Assembly: GCA_013823945.1 (NCBI GenBank)
Contig: PNMZ01000005.1
Span: 124,001-188,000 of the forward strand
Length of the DNA stretch: 64,000 bases
Direction: 5' to 3'
From: a bacterium
GTDB lineage: Bacteria; Armatimonadota; Fimbriimonadia; Fimbriimonadales; Fimbriimonadaceae
The position numbers and the translations under genes are program-made. The notes under the pieces are model-generated. The model did not search any database and was not told the DNA's origin. It saw only the letters and a list, made by a program, of their open reading frames with translations. Positions 52,626-59,540 of the stretch are shown in pieces; position 1 is the stretch's first letter; each line of letters begins with the position of its first letter.

Positions 52626-53093
52626 ATGTCCAACGATTCAATGCTATCTCAAGAGGGATTTGACAAACTGACGAAAGAACTAGAGTTCTTGAAGGGGCCG
52701 GAACGTCAACGGATTGCGGAGAATATTCGCGAGGCGAAGTCTCACGGCGATTTGAAAGAAAACGCTATGTATCATGAGGCAAAGTTAAATCAAACACGAC
52801 TTGAATCGCGGATCGCGGAGCTTGAGCGAGTATTGATGCATGCCCAAATTATTGATATGGAGCACGAAGAGGGGACGGCGCATTTGGGCTCGAAGATCGT
52901 TCTTGAGGATTTGGAATGGGGTGACAAAATGAATATTGAGCTTGTGGGAGCATTTGAAGCTGATCCGATCAATGATTTGATTTCGGTTGCGGCTCCGATG
53001 GGCGCGGCATTGCTGGGAAAGCGTACCGGTGAAGAAATCGAGGTTGAAGCTCCGGCGGGAACCCAAAGGTATAAGATTTTGAGCGTGGATTGA
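52626..53093 (+). CDS. greA: Transcription elongation factor GreA
   Basis: Stimulates the RNA polymerase nuclease activity that rescues backtracked complexes. At 155 residues it is standard: an N-terminal coiled coil (TKELEFLKGPERQRIAENIR, AKSHGDLKENAMYHEAK) with the catalytic acidic pair near the coil tip, and a C-terminal FKBP-like domain ending in APAGTQRYKILSVD. The lipoprotein gene starts one base after the stop. Confidence 0.95.
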   Translation: MSNDSMLSQEGFDKLTKELEFLKGPERQRIAENIREAKSHGDLKENAMYHEAKLNQTRLESRIAELERVLMHAQIIDMEHEEGTAHLGSKIVLEDLEWGDKMNIELVGAFEADPINDLISVAAPMGAALLGKRTGEEIEVEAPAGTQRYKILSVD

Positions 53094-53094
53094 A

Positions 53095-53754
53095 ATGCGA
53101 AAGTGGCAACTTTTTGCGGGGCTGGTTTTTGGACTTTTGCTTTCGGGTTGCGATGTTTCGGGTTTGGCGATCGATGGCAAAGAAGGCGGAAGTTTGCTCG
53201 AAGTTGTCGATGTTACGATTGATCGGGATGCTTTGACCAGCAATTTGGCGTTAATGAAGCCGAATACGGCGATTCGCGTGGGTCAGAAACTGAATACGGC
53301 TTTGGTGGGTGATTATCGCAAGCCGACAAGGGGGGTCACTTTGAAAGAGCTTCCGCCTGGTCTCAGTGCGGATTTTGAAGGTTTAGGTTGGGAGACACCA
53401 GAGCGGTCGGTGAATTTGGTCGGGTTGGAGGAGGACATTATTCTGGCCCTGGATCTGCTTAATAAGGCTTCTGCGGAGGATCGTGATCAGGCGATCGAGC
53501 GCTATAAATTCGTTTTTGGGGATTCGGATGCGATTGTGAAAGGGGAAACGGCGGAGTATTGGTTTTGGGAAGATGGCCCCGTTCGGCTGATGGTCTGCGC
53601 GGTGAAAGTCTCGAATGATCGGTTTCGGCTTACTTCGGTTTTGGGATTGAAATCGGTGATGGATCGGTTGAGAATGGATCGAGATTCGGCAACGCGCGAT
53701 GTCGCGGCGGCTCGGCAGATCGCTTTAGAATCTGCGGAATCAGATACGAAATAG
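53095..53754 (+). CDS. Lipoprotein of unknown function
   Basis: A 219-residue exported lipoprotein: the signal sequence ends in the lipobox LLLSGC with Cys19 as the lipidated residue. The Asp at +2 could retain it in the inner membrane by the Lol avoidance rule. The mature part is mixed alpha/beta with no known domain. It starts one base after greA, so it is probably cotranscribed with it. Confidence 0.8.
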   Translation: MRKWQLFAGLVFGLLLSGCDVSGLAIDGKEGGSLLEVVDVTIDRDALTSNLALMKPNTAIRVGQKLNTALVGDYRKPTRGVTLKELPPGLSADFEGLGWETPERSVNLVGLEEDIILALDLLNKASAEDRDQAIERYKFVFGDSDAIVKGETAEYWFWEDGPVRLMVCAVKVSNDRFRLTSVLGLKSVMDRLRMDRDSATRDVAAARQIALESAESDTK

Positions 53755-53779
53755 TTGAGTGGGGGAAACTTTATTTGTT

Positions 53780-53899
53780 ATGGGGACGTTATTAGGAGTG
53801 TCGGCTCTTTCGGGAGCGGGCAAATCTACAAACAAAAGGAGGTGGTGCCCAAAAATGGATAACCATAAACAACACTGCCTCGGAGATTCTGGGTTTTAG
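53780..53899 (+). CDS. Possible 39-residue leader or small protein
   Basis: A short frame from ATG 53780 to TAG 53899. Its first half (GVSALSGAGKSTN) vaguely resembles a P-loop. An internal ATG at 53855 has a perfect SD (AAGGAGGTG, 53836-53844) ten bases upstream and would give a 14-residue peptide ending in the same stop. The stop falls in a hairpin loop of the structured region that follows. It may be a leader peptide, a toxin-like peptide or not translated. Confidence 0.3.
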   Translation: MGTLLGVSALSGAGKSTNKRRWCPKMDNHKQHCLGDSGF

Positions 53900-53985
53900 C
53901 GAATCCAGATGACTGATCTGGTTCGTCATGAACTGGATCTCCGAGGTCTAAAAAAAGTGCCCCGGCCTTTTCGGTCGGGGTTTCT
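53836..53985 (+). ncRNA. Candidate structured RNA with terminator
   Basis: The only long gap without a conventional gene after 25.7 kb (53755-54117). A 10-bp stem CCTCGGAGAT/ATCTCCGAGG (53878-53887 and 53937-53946) encloses two hairpins: CTGGGTT/AATCCAG (53889-53908) and ATGAC/GTCAT (53909-53929). A perfect SD lies 34 bases upstream and an intrinsic terminator 13 bases downstream. No plus-strand gene follows until 55495, so it is not a simple attenuator for a neighbour. It may be an independent small RNA or a peptide-coding leader. The fold was drawn by eye. Confidence 0.5.
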
Positions 53986-53990
53986 TCATT
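53960..53990. terminator. Bidirectional terminator
   Basis: CCCCGGCC pairs with GGTCGGGG around a TTTTC loop. On the plus strand it is followed by TTTCTTCATTTT; on the minus strand by CACTTTTTTT. It can end the structured RNA and also the minus-strand transcript of the copper monooxygenase gene. Confidence 0.85.
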
Positions 53991-54069
53991 TTAAAGAGTC
54001 AATACGAATTTTAACTATTGACAGGACGGATTCTTGCAATGCTGGACTCTAGCGATTCCGTTCAATTAA

Positions 54070-54107
54070 CCCCTCCCTTTCTCCCTCCCCATTACATTGG
54101 GGAGGGA
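54070..54107 (+). repeat. Palindromic C-rich/G-rich repeat, copy 6
   Basis: CCCTCCCC-ATTACATT-GGGGAGGG (arms 54083-54090 and 54099-54106), preceded by CCCCTCCCTTTCT. It ends 10 bases beyond the stop of the copper monooxygenase gene, the same relation to a 3' end as copy 1b has to proS. Confidence 0.88.
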
Positions 54108-54117
54108 AGACCATTTG

Positions 54118-55437
54118 TTACTCGGGGATGATTGTGAATGCAGCGACGAGGAGCATCATTTCGTCATCGGTTTCTTCTCCCCAGCGCACCCATTTGGGTG
54201 GGTCGTTGGGCTGGAATGGGTTATCGGTTGAGTTGTCGTAGACCGCTTCGATTCGGATTTTGGTTCCTCCGGGGAGGTCAATGGGTTTGACGGGGGTGTA
54301 GATCAGTTGCCAGTTGAAGTCCCAGTCTTTGAGGTCAATGAGGGTTTTCTCGGAACCGTTGGGAAGAACCGCCGTGGCCTTCATCTCTTTACCCAAGAGG
54401 TGCATGTGAGGCATGAGATTGTAGAATCTGAAATTCACTTTCTTGCCGCCAACCTGAGCGGGGAGCGGGAGGTTTTGGGTGAATTTCTGATTGGCAAGGC
54501 CGGGTTTGATGGCGATGAGAGGGTTGGGGATGAAAGCCAGCTCGACGCTGTGTTCGGGTTTTGATTTATTGGTGTAGACCGCGATTTGGGTTTTATCTTT
54601 TTCGGGCTTGCCGGATTTATTGTAGTGGAGCTGGATGATCACGTCGGTTCCGGGTTTGAGAAGGAACCCGGCATCGGAGGGGAGAAGGTGTCCGTGGGCA
54701 CCCGGTGCCCATCCACCGAGGGCACCATCGGGGTTGAAGCCAACACCGCCGCCGGATGAGCGGTAGCCGAGTTTGCCATCTCCGCGTGGACCTTGGGCAA
54801 GTTTTTTACCTTGGCCCTTCTCGTCAAGGAAGACGATGACGTGATGGACGATATTCTTGTTGCCGGGTTGGACGTCGATTCCGCTGATCCAGGTGGGCTC
54901 GGTGATTTTGGGCGAATAGACGAAGTTCCAGTACTCATCGTCGCCGTCGGCAGAAAGGGTGTGCTCGTACGGCATCTCCCAGATCATGTCCGGGGTGCCG
55001 TTGGCCCATCCGCTTTGGAATTTTGGAGTTGCGGGTTCTTTGCTTGAATCACCGCGCGGAGCACCCGCTTCGGCCCAGGTGGCTAAGGTTGCGATGGCTT
55101 CTTCACTTAGGTGGGCATCGTCGCGAAATTGGACGTCGCCGGGCAGGACTTTCCAGGGGGGCATTCGCTTCTTGCTGGTTGCGAGTGCGATCATATCGCT
55201 GTAGCGTTTAGCATTGGCGTACCCTTCAAGGCTGAATGGTGCATTTTCGCCAACGCGGTGACATTTGACACAGTTGTTATTGAGGATGGGGGCGACGTGT
55301 TCGGCGTAGGTTACTTGCTTGATTTCAGTTTTTACATCCGGCGTTGTTTTTGGGGAAGTAGGTGCCGGGAAAAGGGCTAGTCCAAAAATACCGAGGGCTG
55401 GTATGAGTGCGGAGATGAGCTTTGGTGAGAGATTCAT
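54118..55437 (-). CDS. Exported cytochrome c / copper monooxygenase fusion protein
   Basis: A 439-residue exported protein. After the signal sequence comes a cytochrome c-type heme site, NNNCVKCHRVGE (Cys56, Cys59, His60), in a short domain to about residue 130. The C-terminal part resembles peptidylglycine-type copper monooxygenases: the NIVHHVIVFLDE His-His pair and the His in IIQLHYNKSG suit the first copper, and NLMPHMHLLGKEM (H-x-H) with a Met in DEMMLLVAAF suits the second. It may oxidise a substrate with heme supplying electrons. Such fusions are common in Planctomycetes-type genomes. The substrate is unknown. AGAGGA lies before the ATG. Confidence 0.8.
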   Translation of the reverse strand: MNLSPKLISALIPALGIFGLALFPAPTSPKTTPDVKTEIKQVTYAEHVAPILNNNCVKCHRVGENAPFSLEGYANAKRYSDMIALATSKKRMPPWKVLPGDVQFRDDAHLSEEAIATLATWAEAGAPRGDSSKEPATPKFQSGWANGTPDMIWEMPYEHTLSADGDDEYWNFVYSPKITEPTWISGIDVQPGNKNIVHHVIVFLDEKGQGKKLAQGPRGDGKLGYRSSGGGVGFNPDGALGGWAPGAHGHLLPSDAGFLLKPGTDVIIQLHYNKSGKPEKDKTQIAVYTNKSKPEHSVELAFIPNPLIAIKPGLANQKFTQNLPLPAQVGGKKVNFRFYNLMPHMHLLGKEMKATAVLPNGSEKTLIDLKDWDFNWQLIYTPVKPIDLPGGTKIRIEAVYDNSTDNPFQPNDPPKWVRWGEETDDEMMLLVAAFTIIPE

Positions 55438-55479
55438 GCGTTCCTCTGAACTAGTTTAGGTTATTGACGAGTTAAATTG

Positions 55480-55488
55480 TGTTAGAGT
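55480..55488 (+). promoter_or_regulatory. Extended -10 element TGTTAGAGT (second copy)
   Basis: Same nine bases and same six-base spacing to ATGATG as the element at 17565-17573. Confidence 0.5.
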
Positions 55489-55494
55489 TTAGGA

Positions 55495-56238
55495 ATGATG
55501 AAGAAAAGGGTTCTGGTGACGGGATCAAGCCGGGGAATTGGGAAGGCGATTGCGCTGAGATTGGCGACCGATGGCTGGGATGTTGCCGTGCATTTTCATG
55601 AGCGGGCACAGGCGGCGGAAGAGGTTGTTCAGTTGCTGGGAGATCGCGCGGCGGGGGTTTATGAGGCGAATTTGGGGGACGTGAAGTTGGCGCGCAAGTT
55701 GGTGAGCCGAGTGGTGAAAGATGGGCCGTTGCATGCGGTTGTGAATAATGCGGGGGTTTATGTGACGATGGACTTTGCTGGTTGTTCGGACGCAAGTTTT
55801 GATGCAGCGCTTAGTCGGTGCATGACGGTCAATTTTGAGTCACCAGCTTGGATTGTTCGCGAGGCATCGCAACACTTTATCAAGAATGGGGGAGGAACGG
55901 TTGTGAATGTTTGTAGTCGTGTAGGGCACAGGGGCGAGCCCGGGGCGGCGTTTTATTCGGCTTCTAAGGCGGCCTTGTTGAACTTGACAAAAGCTCTTGC
56001 AGCTGAGCAGGCGAAAGAGAATGTGCGACATTTTGCGATTGCCCCGGGTTGGGTGAATACGGCGATGGCTCGGGATGGCATGGGTGACCGAGAGGCGGAA
56101 ATTTTGGCATCCATTCCGCTCGGTCGGATGGCATCGCCGGAAGACTGCGCGGCAGCGGTTTCTTTCTTGGTGCGGGATGATGCGGCTTACATGAGTGGGA
56201 ATGTCATTGATATCAATGGAGCGAGTTACCTCCGCTGA
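55495..56238 (+). CDS. Short-chain dehydrogenase/reductase
   Basis: A 247-residue NAD(P)-dependent SDR, FabG-like. Motifs: TGSSRGIGKAIALRLATDGW (cofactor-binding), NNAGVYVTMDF, the catalytic Ser in VCSRVGHRGEPG and YSASKAALLNLTKAL (Tyr and Lys). The C-terminal SGNVIDINGASYLR is typical. A role in fatty-acid synthesis cannot be told from other SDR roles. The start is the ATG at 55495, with a second ATG at 55498. Its stop shares a base with the M16 gene start (TGATG). Confidence 0.9.
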   Translation: MMKKRVLVTGSSRGIGKAIALRLATDGWDVAVHFHERAQAAEEVVQLLGDRAAGVYEANLGDVKLARKLVSRVVKDGPLHAVVNNAGVYVTMDFAGCSDASFDAALSRCMTVNFESPAWIVREASQHFIKNGGGTVVNVCSRVGHRGEPGAAFYSASKAALLNLTKALAAEQAKENVRHFAIAPGWVNTAMARDGMGDREAEILASIPLGRMASPEDCAAAVSFLVRDDAAYMSGNVIDINGASYLR

Positions 56239-57386
56239 TGTTGGGCTTAATTTGTAGCTTTGCAATACTGGGTCAGGCTGAGGGTTCGGTTGTTCAGAAA
56301 GAATTGCCGAACGGGGCGAAGTTCCGGATTGAAGCAACTCCGGGATCGGGCACTTTGATGATTGCTCTGTATGCGAGCGAGGCTGGTTTGCCGAACGATG
56401 GAGGGGTGCCGGGTACGAGGCATTTGCTGGAACATTTGATTGCCAAGGGTGGGGATCGCTTGCTCGACACGAAACTGGAATCAGTAGGTTTATCGCTAAC
56501 AGCTTTTACAGAACGAGACGGGACGGCGTTTGTGGTGATGGGGTCTTCTCGGCAGAGTGTTCTGGGAATTGAGAGCCTTCGGGACTTGCTTGAGCCGCTT
56601 CGGGTTGATAGCGAGGAGTTGGCGATCGAACTCAAGATTTTGGAACAGGAATCTGCGTTGCGGGCAGATTACGAACCATTCTTGGATCGGGCTTGGTTGG
56701 AGCTGTTTGAGCCGGGGGTTGGAAGTGTCTTTGGTGATTTGAAAGCGGTGGCCCAATTGACTCCGGATCAGTTAATGGGCGGGGCCGAGGCGTTGATGAG
56801 CTCAGGTGGGCTAACCGTTTATGTTCGGGGGGATGTTGATGCCGATGTTACGGCTTTACGGCTCACTGAAGTATTGAATTCGGCAACCCGTGGGCAAGTG
56901 AATTTTGCGCCGCGTGGGGTACTGGAATCGATTGGTCGGAAGGAGACAGTGGCTGGGAAAGGACGAGCCCGCGCCGTAGTCGCGGCGGGTCTTGATCGCC
57001 CGATGACTTTGGCAAGACTGGGCGTTGCATTGGCGATTATGCGGCTGGAGCCAGGGTTTGAGGTTGTCTATGAGCCGAGTTTTGATCGCGGACCAGTTTT
57101 GCTTTATTCGCGGTCTGGAGATGGATTTGGAGCACTTGAGAAGTACGATCAAGCAGGCCTTTCGCGGTTTGCGGCTCTGGCTCGATTGCAGGCGGTGCGA
57201 CTTGTGAATGGTTGGAAATTGGAAGGGCCAAGGTTTGGCGTATTGCGAGCGAAGAAACTGCGCCAAGCTTCAGCATTTAATTTGGATCAATTAGAAAGTA
57301 CGGCGCGTGGATTGACAGATAACGAGATTTGGTCGGCCCTGCAAGATTGGCGCGGTGGGGCGATGCACTTGGAGGGAACGCGATGA
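56238..57386 (+). CDS. M16 family zinc metallopeptidase
   Basis: A 382-residue exported protease. After a short signal-like start, the inverted zinc motif H-x2-E-H is present in TRHLLEHLIAKGG (His, Glu, His), and a distal Glu in KILEQESALRADYE is the expected third ligand. The domain is one M16 half (about 220 residues) followed by a second half-like region. It overlaps the next gene, which is an inactive-type partner, by four bases, so the pair resembles the two-subunit M16B proteases (pitrilysin and YmxG-like). The target is unknown. Confidence 0.82.
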   Translation: MLGLICSFAILGQAEGSVVQKELPNGAKFRIEATPGSGTLMIALYASEAGLPNDGGVPGTRHLLEHLIAKGGDRLLDTKLESVGLSLTAFTERDGTAFVVMGSSRQSVLGIESLRDLLEPLRVDSEELAIELKILEQESALRADYEPFLDRAWLELFEPGVGSVFGDLKAVAQLTPDQLMGGAEALMSSGGLTVYVRGDVDADVTALRLTEVLNSATRGQVNFAPRGVLESIGRKETVAGKGRARAVVAAGLDRPMTLARLGVALAIMRLEPGFEVVYEPSFDRGPVLLYSRSGDGFGALEKYDQAGLSRFAALARLQAVRLVNGWKLEGPRFGVLRAKKLRQASAFNLDQLESTARGLTDNEIWSALQDWRGGAMHLEGTR

Positions 57387-58597
57387 TTTCGGCGATTTTG
57401 GCAGTTGCGATTGGGCAGTATCCAATGAAGATCAGCGTTTTGGAGTTACCTGATCCGGGGGCAGATACGGTGGCGATTCATGCCTATCTCTGGCGGGATC
57501 AAAACTTGACCCAAGAGGAAGATTCATGGCGAGTGATTTGTGATACTATTGGGATTAATTCTACTACTTATGCAGCGGATGAAGTTTCGTTTTTTGGGGG
57601 AACGACAGGAGTGTTACCCCGGGTGGTTTCGGCTCCGGACTTTTTGCGGTTAGAAGTTGTTTCGACTCCGGAGAAGTGGCGAGAGTCGGTTGCATTGGCC
57701 GCGAGTTTGGTTGCGCAGCCGAATTGGCGGTCAAATCAGTGGCAAGAGCGTGAGAAAGTGCTCCGGGGATCGGTGGATGATCCTTGGGAATATGCATTGT
57801 GGCCCAAGCGGCCCTGGAGTTCCGAAGCATTACAGGTTGATGAACCAAGCAGTGTACACGCTCGATTGTTGGACAAAGGTGGCTTGCGGATCGTAGTTTC
57901 TGGGCCGATCGAGCAGGGACTCGTTAAGGAAGAATTGGATCGAGTGTCCAGAACTTGGTCGATTCCGGAATATAGAAAAGTCTCGAGATTTGCTGAGGAA
58001 ACGGTTGCGCCGGAACGACAACCTTATGGAGTTTCGACATTTGAGTTGTCGGGTCGCCCTATTAGAATAGGTGAGAAAGGCTCGGGAGCACAATTTTTGG
58101 CGGCAGTTGCCTTGGGGGTTGGCAAAGGCGCGTCAATTTGGCAAACAGTGCGCGAACGTGATGGATTTGCTTATCGGGTGGAAGGAGTTTTCTGGCCAAG
58201 TCGCTCGGGTTTTGTGCCGCGGTTCTTGATGCTTCGCTCTTCTGAAGAATCGGAACTGAAATACGGTGGGGATTTGATCGCGGCTTTGAAGGAATCGGCG
58301 ACTTCGTTGGACGTTGTGGAGTTTGCAAGGGCCAAAGTGATGGCAGAACAGGTTTTGATGCATCCTAATGCCTTTGCTTCAGTCTATGTTGATGGTGAGT
58401 CGCCGCTGTTTGGATTGCCGCATGATGATGTGCGGTGGCGGGGGCTTTTGAATGGAATGGGTTTGCCTTCTTTGCCTTTGGCCCGATGGTCGGAAACGCT
58501 TAACGAAGTCAGCCTAGACGATTTCAGGTCGGCGGCGGTTGAGATGGTCGATCGGGCAGATATCAGGATCACGCGCGGTTATCCAGGACTGGATTAG
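57383..58597 (+). CDS. M16 family partner protein lacking the zinc motif
   Basis: A 404-residue protein. The start is the ATG at 57383, overlapping the M16 stop (ATGA). The fold looks like the M16 C-terminal half, with FLAAVALGVGKGASIWQTVR near the family's R/Y substrate-binding region, and RERDGFAYRVEGVFW. I see no HxxEH, so it should be the non-catalytic partner of the preceding gene. A short hydrophobic N-terminus may direct export. It ends with a four-base convergent overlap with kdsB. Confidence 0.75.
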   Translation: MISAILAVAIGQYPMKISVLELPDPGADTVAIHAYLWRDQNLTQEEDSWRVICDTIGINSTTYAADEVSFFGGTTGVLPRVVSAPDFLRLEVVSTPEKWRESVALAASLVAQPNWRSNQWQEREKVLRGSVDDPWEYALWPKRPWSSEALQVDEPSSVHARLLDKGGLRIVVSGPIEQGLVKEELDRVSRTWSIPEYRKVSRFAEETVAPERQPYGVSTFELSGRPIRIGEKGSGAQFLAAVALGVGKGASIWQTVRERDGFAYRVEGVFWPSRSGFVPRFLMLRSSEESELKYGGDLIAALKESATSLDVVEFARAKVMAEQVLMHPNAFASVYVDGESPLFGLPHDDVRWRGLLNGMGLPSLPLARWSETLNEVSLDDFRSAAVEMVDRADIRITRGYPGLD

Positions 58598-59349
58598 CGC
58601 TCGGTTTCCTGAGCTTTGCGGAGGAGTTCTCGTACAGCTTCGGCTTGTTCGGGGGTGTCTACGGCGAGGGCCGAACCGTTCCCGTGGGCCATGCGGATTC
58701 TGACTCCGTTTTCCATGAATCGAAGTTGTTCGAGCGATTCCGATTGTTCGAGGGGTGATTGTGGCCAAGTGGCAAAATCCTGAACAACGGCATGGCGGTA
58801 TGCATAGAGGCCGATATGCTTGAAAACGGGCGTTTGGCGGGGATTTCGAGGATAAGGGATCGGGTGCCGCGAGAAGTAGAGGGCATTGCTTTGGAGGTCA
58901 GTGACCACTTTGACAACAGCTGGATTTTCGATTTCGTTTTCGTTGCACTCGGTCATGAGGGACGCCATTTGGATATTGGGGTCGGAAAATAGTGGTGCGG
59001 CACAGGCGATGAGGTCTTCGGTTTGGATGAGAGGCTCGTCGCCTTGGACATTGAGGTAGAAGTCGTGGGGCATTTTCTGGGCGACTTCGGCGATGCGGTC
59101 GGTTCCGCTGGGGTGGTCAGGCGAAGTTAGGATAGCGGGGGCGTTGAATGCTTGGCAGGCGTCAATGATTTCTTGGTCGGGAGTGGCGACAACGATGTTG
59201 GGGGAGATGTTGGCGCGGAGAGCGGCTTCGTAAACCCACTGCACCATCGGTTTTCCGAGGAGATCGGTGAGGGGCTTACCGGGGAATCGAGTTGATCCCA
59301 TCCGACTTGGGATGACGATAAGGCAGGAGGCTCTCTTCAATTTGGTCAC
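58594..59349 (-). CDS. kdsB: 3-deoxy-manno-octulosonate cytidylyltransferase
   Basis: Activates Kdo with CTP to give CMP-Kdo for lipid A-core synthesis, which is good evidence for an LPS-bearing outer membrane. At 251 residues it is standard: LIVIPSRMGSTRFPGKPL, MVQWVYEAAL, LTSPDHPSGTDRIAEVAQ, VQGDEPLIQ and SLEQLRFMENGVRIRMA. The start is a GTG, five bases after TATAAA, probably leaderless. Copy 7a of the repeat lies directly upstream. Confidence 0.95.
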   Translation of the reverse strand: MTKLKRASCLIVIPSRMGSTRFPGKPLTDLLGKPMVQWVYEAALRANISPNIVVATPDQEIIDACQAFNAPAILTSPDHPSGTDRIAEVAQKMPHDFYLNVQGDEPLIQTEDLIACAAPLFSDPNIQMASLMTECNENEIENPAVVKVVTDLQSNALYFSRHPIPYPRNPRQTPVFKHIGLYAYRHAVVQDFATWPQSPLEQSESLEQLRFMENGVRIRMAHGNGSALAVDTPEQAEAVRELLRKAQETER

Positions 59350-59364
59350 ATCTCTTTATAGTCA

Positions 59365-59400
59365 ACCCCACCCCTGCCCTTCCCCAAACTTGGGGAGGGA
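59365..59400 (+). repeat. Palindromic C-rich/G-rich repeat, copy 7a
   Basis: CCCCACCCCTG then CCCTTCCCC-AAACTT-GGGGAGGG (59377-59399), one base longer in the left arm than copy 2a. It adjoins the kdsB -10-like box TATAAA. Confidence 0.85.
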
Positions 59401-59460
59401 GAAAACGAATTGACAGACATTTTCTTGGAGGTGTTCATTTTCATAGCCGGTATTTCAACT

Positions 59461-59515
59461 CCTTCCTTGCCCTACCCCATCCCCACCCTCGCTAAACCAG
59501 GGGCAGGAAGGAAGT
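59461..59515 (+). repeat. Degenerate repeat-like palindrome, copy 7b
   Basis: CCTTCCTTGCCC on the left and GGGGCAGGAAGGAAG on the right enclose ACCCCATCCCCACCC. It shares the pyrimidine-rich/purine-rich palindrome design and the AGGGGCAGG motif with copy 2b, but is clearly diverged from copy 7a. Confidence 0.5.
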
Positions 59516-59540
59516 TCACCGAACTCATGATTACTTAAGG

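Noticed and set aside
53878-53946. The nested hairpins as a degenerate tRNA
   Set aside because: A 7-bp acceptor-like stem exists, but D, anticodon and T arms cannot be formed with normal sizes.
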